32,761 bases of DNA from Streptomyces boncukensis. Its GTDB lineage: Bacteria > Actinomycetota > Actinomycetes > Streptomycetales > Streptomycetaceae. The notes beneath the pieces were generated by a model, which did not search any database, was not told where the DNA came from, and worked only from the letters and a program-made list of their open reading frames with translations. Shown here piece after piece: positions 30,101 to 32,761 of this stretch (the stretch's first letter is position 1; every line of letters begins with the position of its first letter). A program made the position numbers and the translations under genes. The DNA lies in the NCBI RefSeq assembly GCF_011045075.1, contig NZ_JAAKZZ010000021.1, forward strand, positions 1 through 32,761, in the 5' to 3' direction.

Positions 30101-32761
30101 GCCTCCTTGGCGGCGCGCAGCACCTGGTCCACCCCGCCCGCCGACGGGACGCGGACCGGGTACTCGCTGGTGAACCAGCCCACCGTGCGGGACAGGTCGA
30201 GGTGCTCGCGGCCGTGCCCCTCCATCGTGACGGTCACCGCGTCGCCGGAGGCGGCCCGGTCCCGCAGCGCGAGGACGAGCGCGGCCAGCAGCACCTCGTC
30301 GACGCCGGCGCGGTACGCCGCGGGCAGGGTGGTCAGCAGCGCCTCGGTGACCTCGGGCGAGGCCACCGTGACCGACCGGTGGGCGGTGGACACCGTGTCC
30401 CGCTCCTGGTCCAGCGGCCTGGCGCCCAGCCGGGACGCGGAGCCGAGGGCGGCGCGCCAGTGGTCGAGCTCGGACCGCCGCGCGCCGGACTCGCCCTGCT
30501 CGGCCAGGAGCGTCGCGTGCCGCCGCCACGATGTGCCGACGGGGTCGAGGGCGCCGCCCGTGCAGGCCGTGTGCAGGTCGGGCAGCAGCACGCGCCAGGA
30601 CACGCCGTCCATGGCGAGGTGGTGCACGACGACGACCAGCCGGTCCGGTGTGCCGTCGGCGGTACGGACCAGGGCCACCCGCAGCAGGTCGCCCGAGCGC
30701 GGGTCGAGCTCTCCCGCCAGCCGGTGGGCCAGCCCGGTCACCTCGTCACCCTGGCCCCCGCCCTGGACCTCGCCGGGGCCCCCGCCCTGGACCTCGCCGA
30801 CGACGGCCCGTACGGCGCCTCGCGGCAGTACGTCCAGGCCGTCGCCCGCCCGCAGCCGCAGCGCGTCGTGGTGGTCGAGGACGGCCTGCACGCCCGCGGC
30901 CAGGTCGGCGTGGGAGAGGTCGGGGACACGCAGGGCGGTCCACTGCGCGTATCCGGCGACGGCGTCCCCGTCCGGGTGCGGGTCGAGCAGACCGCGCACG
31001 ATCGGCGGCGCGGGCACCGGGCCCGTCGGCTCGTCCACCGGCTCGGCGGCGTGCTCCACCGTCCCGGAGGAGGCGGCCAGCGCGGCGAAGCTGCGGCGCG
31101 CCAGCAGGTCCCGCGGGCGCAGCTCGACCCCCTTCGCCCGCAGCCTGCTGCTGACGGTGATCGCGGAGATGCTGTCCCCGCCGAGGGCGAAGAAGTCGTC
31201 GTCCACACTGACCCGTTCGACCTCGAACACCTCGGCGAGGGCCGCGCACAGCAGCCGCTCCCGCTCGGTGCCCGGCTCCCGGCCGCCGCCGGGCCCCGCG
31301 GGCGCGGGCAGGGCGGCGCGGTCCAGCTTGCCGTTGGGCGTCACCGGCAGCGCGTCCAGCACCACCACCGCCGCGGGCACCAGGTGGTCGGGAAGCCGCT
31401 CGGCCAGGTGGCCGCGCACCGCGTCGCCGTCGGCCGTGGCGGACACGACATAGCCGACCAGCCGGGACGACCGGACCGCGGCGGCCGCGGCGGTGACGCC
31501 GGGCACCGCGCCGAGCGCGGCCTCGACCTCGCCGGTCTCCACCCGGTGCCCGCGGATCTTGAGCTGCCCGTCGCCGCGGCCCAGGTACGCCAGGCCGCGT
31601 CCGGGCACCCACCGGGCCAGGTCGCCCGTGCGGTACATCCGCTCGCCCGGCGCGCCGAACGGGTCGGCGACGAACCGCTCGGCGGTCGCCGCGGGTCTGC
31701 CGAGGTAGCCGCGGGCCAGGTGCGGCCCGGCCAGGTACAGTTCGCCCGCCGTGCCGTGCGGAACCGGCTGCAGCGCGCTGTCCAGCACATAGCACCGGGT
31801 GCCCGCGAACGGGTGGCCGATCGTCGGCTCGTCGCCGGTGATGCGCGCGGTGGTGCTGTCCACGGACGCCTCGGTCGGGCCGTACACGTTGCGCGCGGCG
31901 ACCCCCGACCCGGCGACCCGCCGCCACAGAGCGGGCGGCGTCGCCTCTCCGCCGAGGACCAGGAGCGCCGGCCGCAGGTCCAGCAGACCGGCGTCGACCA
32001 GCGGCGCGGCCATCGACGGGGTGGTGTCCACGATGTCGATGCCGTCGCGGGCGCAGGCGGCGAGCAGCGCTTCGGCGTCGCGGGTGGTCTCGGCGTCGTA
32101 GACGTGCAGTTCGTGCCCGCACAGCAGCCACACCAGGTGCTCGAAGGCGGAGTCGAAGGCGAACGAGTAGGTGTGGGCGGCGCGCAGCCGTCCGCCCGCG
32201 GCCCGCTCGGCCTCCGGGACGATCGTCGACCGCTGGTGGTGCAGCAGCGCGGCCAGGCCGCCGACCCGGCCGAGCACGCCCTTGGGGCGTCCGGTCGACC
32301 CGGAGGTGTGGATCACGTAGGCGAGGTGCTCGGGGTGCCGGGGCCCGGCCAGTTCGCCGGCCCGCAGCGGGGCGCCGGACAGCCCGGCGGCCTCGTCGAG
32401 CAGGGTGTCCCACGGCAGCCCGTCGACCGCGCCGGCGGTCAGCACCAGCGCGGGGCGGGTGTCGGCGATCAACTCGCGCAGCCGCTCGGGCGGGTGTGCG
32501 GTGTCCAGCGGCAGGAACGCGGCGCCCGCGTCCAGCACCGCGAGCAGGGCGACCACCGAGTCGGCCGAGCGCGGGAGCGCCAGGGCCACGATGTCGTCGG
32601 GCCCGATCCCGCGGCCCCGCAGGGCACGGGCCAGCCGGTGCACCCGGCCCGCCAGGTCCGCCGCGGACAGCCGTTCGGTACCGCACACCAGGGCGGTGCG
32701 CCGGGGATCGGCCGCGACCATCGCGTCGAACGCGGCCGGCACGTCCACCGGCGTGCCGGGC
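24109..32761 (-). CDS. Nonribosomal peptide synthetase, A-T-E-C-A-T-E-C (5' end outside window)
   Basis: At least 2,880 residues; the frame is open at the right edge, so the true start (and perhaps a C domain) lies outside. Numbering is from GTG 32748. A1 (about 1-480): HTSGSTGRPKG near 148, NVYGPTEASV, YRTGDLARW, PNGKLDRAAL. T1: FFALGGDSISA near 522. E1: HHLAMDGVSW near 708, RTVGWFTSEYPV, NYLGRF. C1 (from about 1036): NHHALLDGWS near 1162. A2 (from about 1480): YTSGTTGRPKG near 1628, NAYGPTEVTI, PSGKLDPAAL. T2: FFAVGGDSIVS near 2004. E2: HHLVVDGVSW near 2186, QTVGWCTAVHP, NYLGRF. Terminal C (from about 2473): SHHVLSDGWS near 2594, complete to the end. Both modules should incorporate D-residues; GGDSI is the carrier type that precedes E domains. 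No thioesterase or reductase follows. A2 specificity residues read D-V-W-N-F-V-A-I-N-K; the substrate is not assigned. The stop overlaps the MFS start. Confidence 0.95.
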   Translation of the reverse strand, partial: PGTPVDVPAAFDAMVAADPRRTALVCGTERLSAADLAGRVHRLARALRGRGIGPDDIVALALPRSADSVVALLAVLDAGAAFLPLDTAHPPERLRELIADTRPALVLTAGAVDGLPWDTLLDEAAGLSGAPLRAGELAGPRHPEHLAYVIHTSGSTGRPKGVLGRVGGLAALLHHQRSTIVPEAERAAGGRLRAAHTYSFAFDSAFEHLVWLLCGHELHVYDAETTRDAEALLAACARDGIDIVDTTPSMAAPLVDAGLLDLRPALLVLGGEATPPALWRRVAGSGVAARNVYGPTEASVDSTTARITGDEPTIGHPFAGTRCYVLDSALQPVPHGTAGELYLAGPHLARGYLGRPAATAERFVADPFGAPGERMYRTGDLARWVPGRGLAYLGRGDGQLKIRGHRVETGEVEAALGAVPGVTAAAAAVRSSRLVGYVVSATADGDAVRGHLAERLPDHLVPAAVVVLDALPVTPNGKLDRAALPAPAGPGGGREPGTERERLLCAALAEVFEVERVSVDDDFFALGGDSISAITVSSRLRAKGVELRPRDLLARRSFAALAASSGTVEHAAEPVDEPTGPVPAPPIVRGLLDPHPDGDAVAGYAQWTALRVPDLSHADLAAGVQAVLDHHDALRLRAGDGLDVLPRGAVRAVVGEVQGGGPGEVQGGGQGDEVTGLAHRLAGELDPRSGDLLRVALVRTADGTPDRLVVVVHHLAMDGVSWRVLLPDLHTACTGGALDPVGTSWRRHATLLAEQGESGARRSELDHWRAALGSASRLGARPLDQERDTVSTAHRSVTVASPEVTEALLTTLPAAYRAGVDEVLLAALVLALRDRAASGDAVTVTMEGHGREHLDLSRTVGWFTSEYPVRVPSAGGVDQVLRAAKEAKRGVPGGGVGYGVLRCLDPQAAAELAATPPPDVLLNYLGRFAPPAGTGWSLPERDAFSVIEPGAKALEQVLALNCFVHEEGAPRLAVEWTAATGVLGADTVAALQAAWAAALDALAEHALRTPGGLTPSDLPLVDLDQSAIAALERTGGAGRVEDVLPATPLQLGLSFHTLVRDDRDADVYVVQAVTTLVGELEPDRMAEAARELLRRHPGLRMYLGTAGDDVVQVIPADITLEWRQDDRFAVAARADLERPIDPARPPLIRFLLSRVGPAEHKLVITNHHALLDGWSMPLVGRTLLALYAELGGGPAAPAAPPLPEYFRWLAGRDREASLAAWRDALAGVDDATRLAPASSGTGVERPGRLTIGLGREFSDRLRTFAREQRVTLTTVLQTAWGLLLGRLTGRRDVVFGCPVSGRPAEVDGVESMIGQLGTTIPVRVRHGQDQTAQEVMAQVHAESVALAEHHHVGLPGIQREVGVGELFDTMLVMENFPLSSRKRTRLAPGLDLAAVDITDATHYPLTVIVIPDDEITLGLGYQPRAFTEAAVRAFSRWLHRLLRELVDDPARPALSLPLLGPDERERMLHTGTGAVPAEVRGHWLDEFAAWVRRKPDAEALVCRDRSLSYADLDRQANRLAQALIARGVRPQDPVAVLLGRDIEMTVALFGVVKAGAVYVPLDESYPRERLAFMLDDIAPAAAVTTGAELPAERGIPVLRLDDPATLASAPDTDPAQARAGLTEDALAYVIYTSGTTGRPKGVGVTHRGVPDLIALQEEVVGVTEHDRYLHFASTSFDVAFWQTMVPLLSGGTSVIAPEEVRVPGDELLDYIAEHRVTGVNLLPSFLAAMPDDRTVPPDVFFVVGAERLDPELARRWGAGRRALFNAYGPTEVTINSVTWQYSPDDRGPLPIGRPDPSVRAYVLDGGLQPAGTGMTGELYLGGPSLARGYLGRPGLTAERFVADPFGPPGERMYRTGDLVRWRPDGQLVFLGRADHQVKVRGFRVELGEIESTLTRHPDVRACAVIVRDGGLVGYVIPSDGAAPDTALLRAYLAAELPDHMVPTALVPLDRLPLSPSGKLDPAALPAPETAAAARRAPATPAEAVLLDVLRDILGTDGIGPDDDFFAVGGDSIVSLQVVSRARRHGLGLSARDVFEGETVAGIAARARALDGGEAPAVGDAPLTPVMRDLLRRAGSAADGFCQWVELCVPPGGDEATWRDVCDAVLARHDVLRAHLADDVLRIPPAGAVTGAEVLTRVRAAAGDLRSPVDSWIAAARASMDPRTGPLLRAAWVDAGPARPGRLVLLAHHLVVDGVSWRVLLDDVQHAYAGGSLSRHGQSFLGWARSLRDADRRAELPHWRRTTGTPAPALARPLDPARDTVATAAHHEIRLGTDATRSLITALPAAYDTTPDAVLLTALVQAVRAWRGTPELLVALESHGRPPQVDLDQTVGWCTAVHPVRLDADDDVKAVRQRLRAQGDGLGYGILTTAGLLDPVEPEVAWNYLGRFPGTPAEETPWQAPPDADPLGSGGPESLPLPHSLMINALVRDDALGLRITWPSALFTAGEIEDLAGHLRSALLHIAAAPEAGALDSGRPVAEVQPLTPLQEVMLRHSRTERPDPYTVQSAFSLAGPLDVEALHAAGADLLARHPNLGATFPAGPAVIPESPRPDCRLSEGPAEDVLAADLAEPFDLAEGPLLRLTVIRHGPERADLVLTSHHVLSDGWSAPRILTELFALYTARVRGAEPDLPAPVPFTDYLRWRAGHEPDLAAWTAELDDLPEGDYLGGGDPGPAWQEPEVIAFDAALVAELTDLAARRGLTRNTLVQGAWAVLLARRSGRADVCFGAMVACRPPELDGVEEIIGLLANTVPVRARLAGTLADTLAELQARQRALVEHHHAALPDLERLTGRRALFDSLVVFENYPVDPDRLREPAPGLTVVGTRFREATHHPVTLTVMPDGDGWTGVLAHRAGVDTDGLAEELLDLLRTLGSHLDADVRDLLERG
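30752..30799 (-). repeat. 24-bp tandem duplication inside the first epimerization domain
   Basis: Two nearly identical 24-base units encode GEVQGGGP and GEVQGGGQ back to back in E1, between the N-terminal part and the HHxxxDG motif. The insertion is in frame and glycine-rich, so it probably forms a loop and leaves the domain active. Confidence 0.8.

Overview
The window looks like a chromosomal segment of a high-GC actinomycete, most likely Streptomyces or a close relative. Supporting signs are the very high GC with strong third-position bias, frequent ATGA/GTGA stop-start overlaps, GTG starts, a KstR2-type steroid regulon, UdgX, a CGNR regulator and a large NRPS. No rRNA, tRNA, CRISPR array or intact mobile element was seen.

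Region 1 (1-9356) is a compact steroid C/D-ring (HIP) catabolic locus. A plus-strand operon, echA20-ipdA-ipdB-ipdC, converges on a minus-strand operon, ipdF-kstR2-fadA6. A third operon (enoyl-CoA hydratase plus two unlike acyl-CoA dehydrogenase subunits) diverges from ipdF. Palindromes resembling the KstR2 box lie in front of the first operon and in the ipdF/hydratase divergent region, so the TetR protein encoded here probably controls all three. A 16-codon remnant of an acyl-CoA dehydrogenase gene (probably fadE30) and a 10-bp tandem array lie just upstream of ipdF. fadD3 and fdxB are not in the window.

Region 2 (9357-14956) is accessory. It holds a TetR regulator and divergent FAD monooxygenase with a twin palindromic operator, an epoxide hydrolase overlapping the monooxygenase tail to tail, a divergent CGNR zinc-finger regulator with a repeated operator-like element, and an NAD-dependent epimerase.

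Region 3 (14957-21773) mixes housekeeping and stress genes: a small membrane protein, a decayed ATP-dependent DNA ligase fragment, a pyruvate-oxidase-like ThDP enzyme with a frameshift, UdgX, a FUSC-like membrane protein, and a coupled SDR plus zinc alcohol dehydrogenase pair.

Region 4 (21774-22711) is a gene graveyard of about 940 bp with pieces of a TetX-like FAD monooxygenase, an IS256-family transposase and possibly a methyltransferase. It marks the boundary to Region 5.

Region 5 (22712-32761) is the edge of a nonribosomal peptide cluster on the minus strand. An NRPS ordered A-T-E-C-A-T-E-C runs off the right end of the window. It ends in a complete condensation domain with no thioesterase and is translationally coupled to a DHA2-type MFS exporter.
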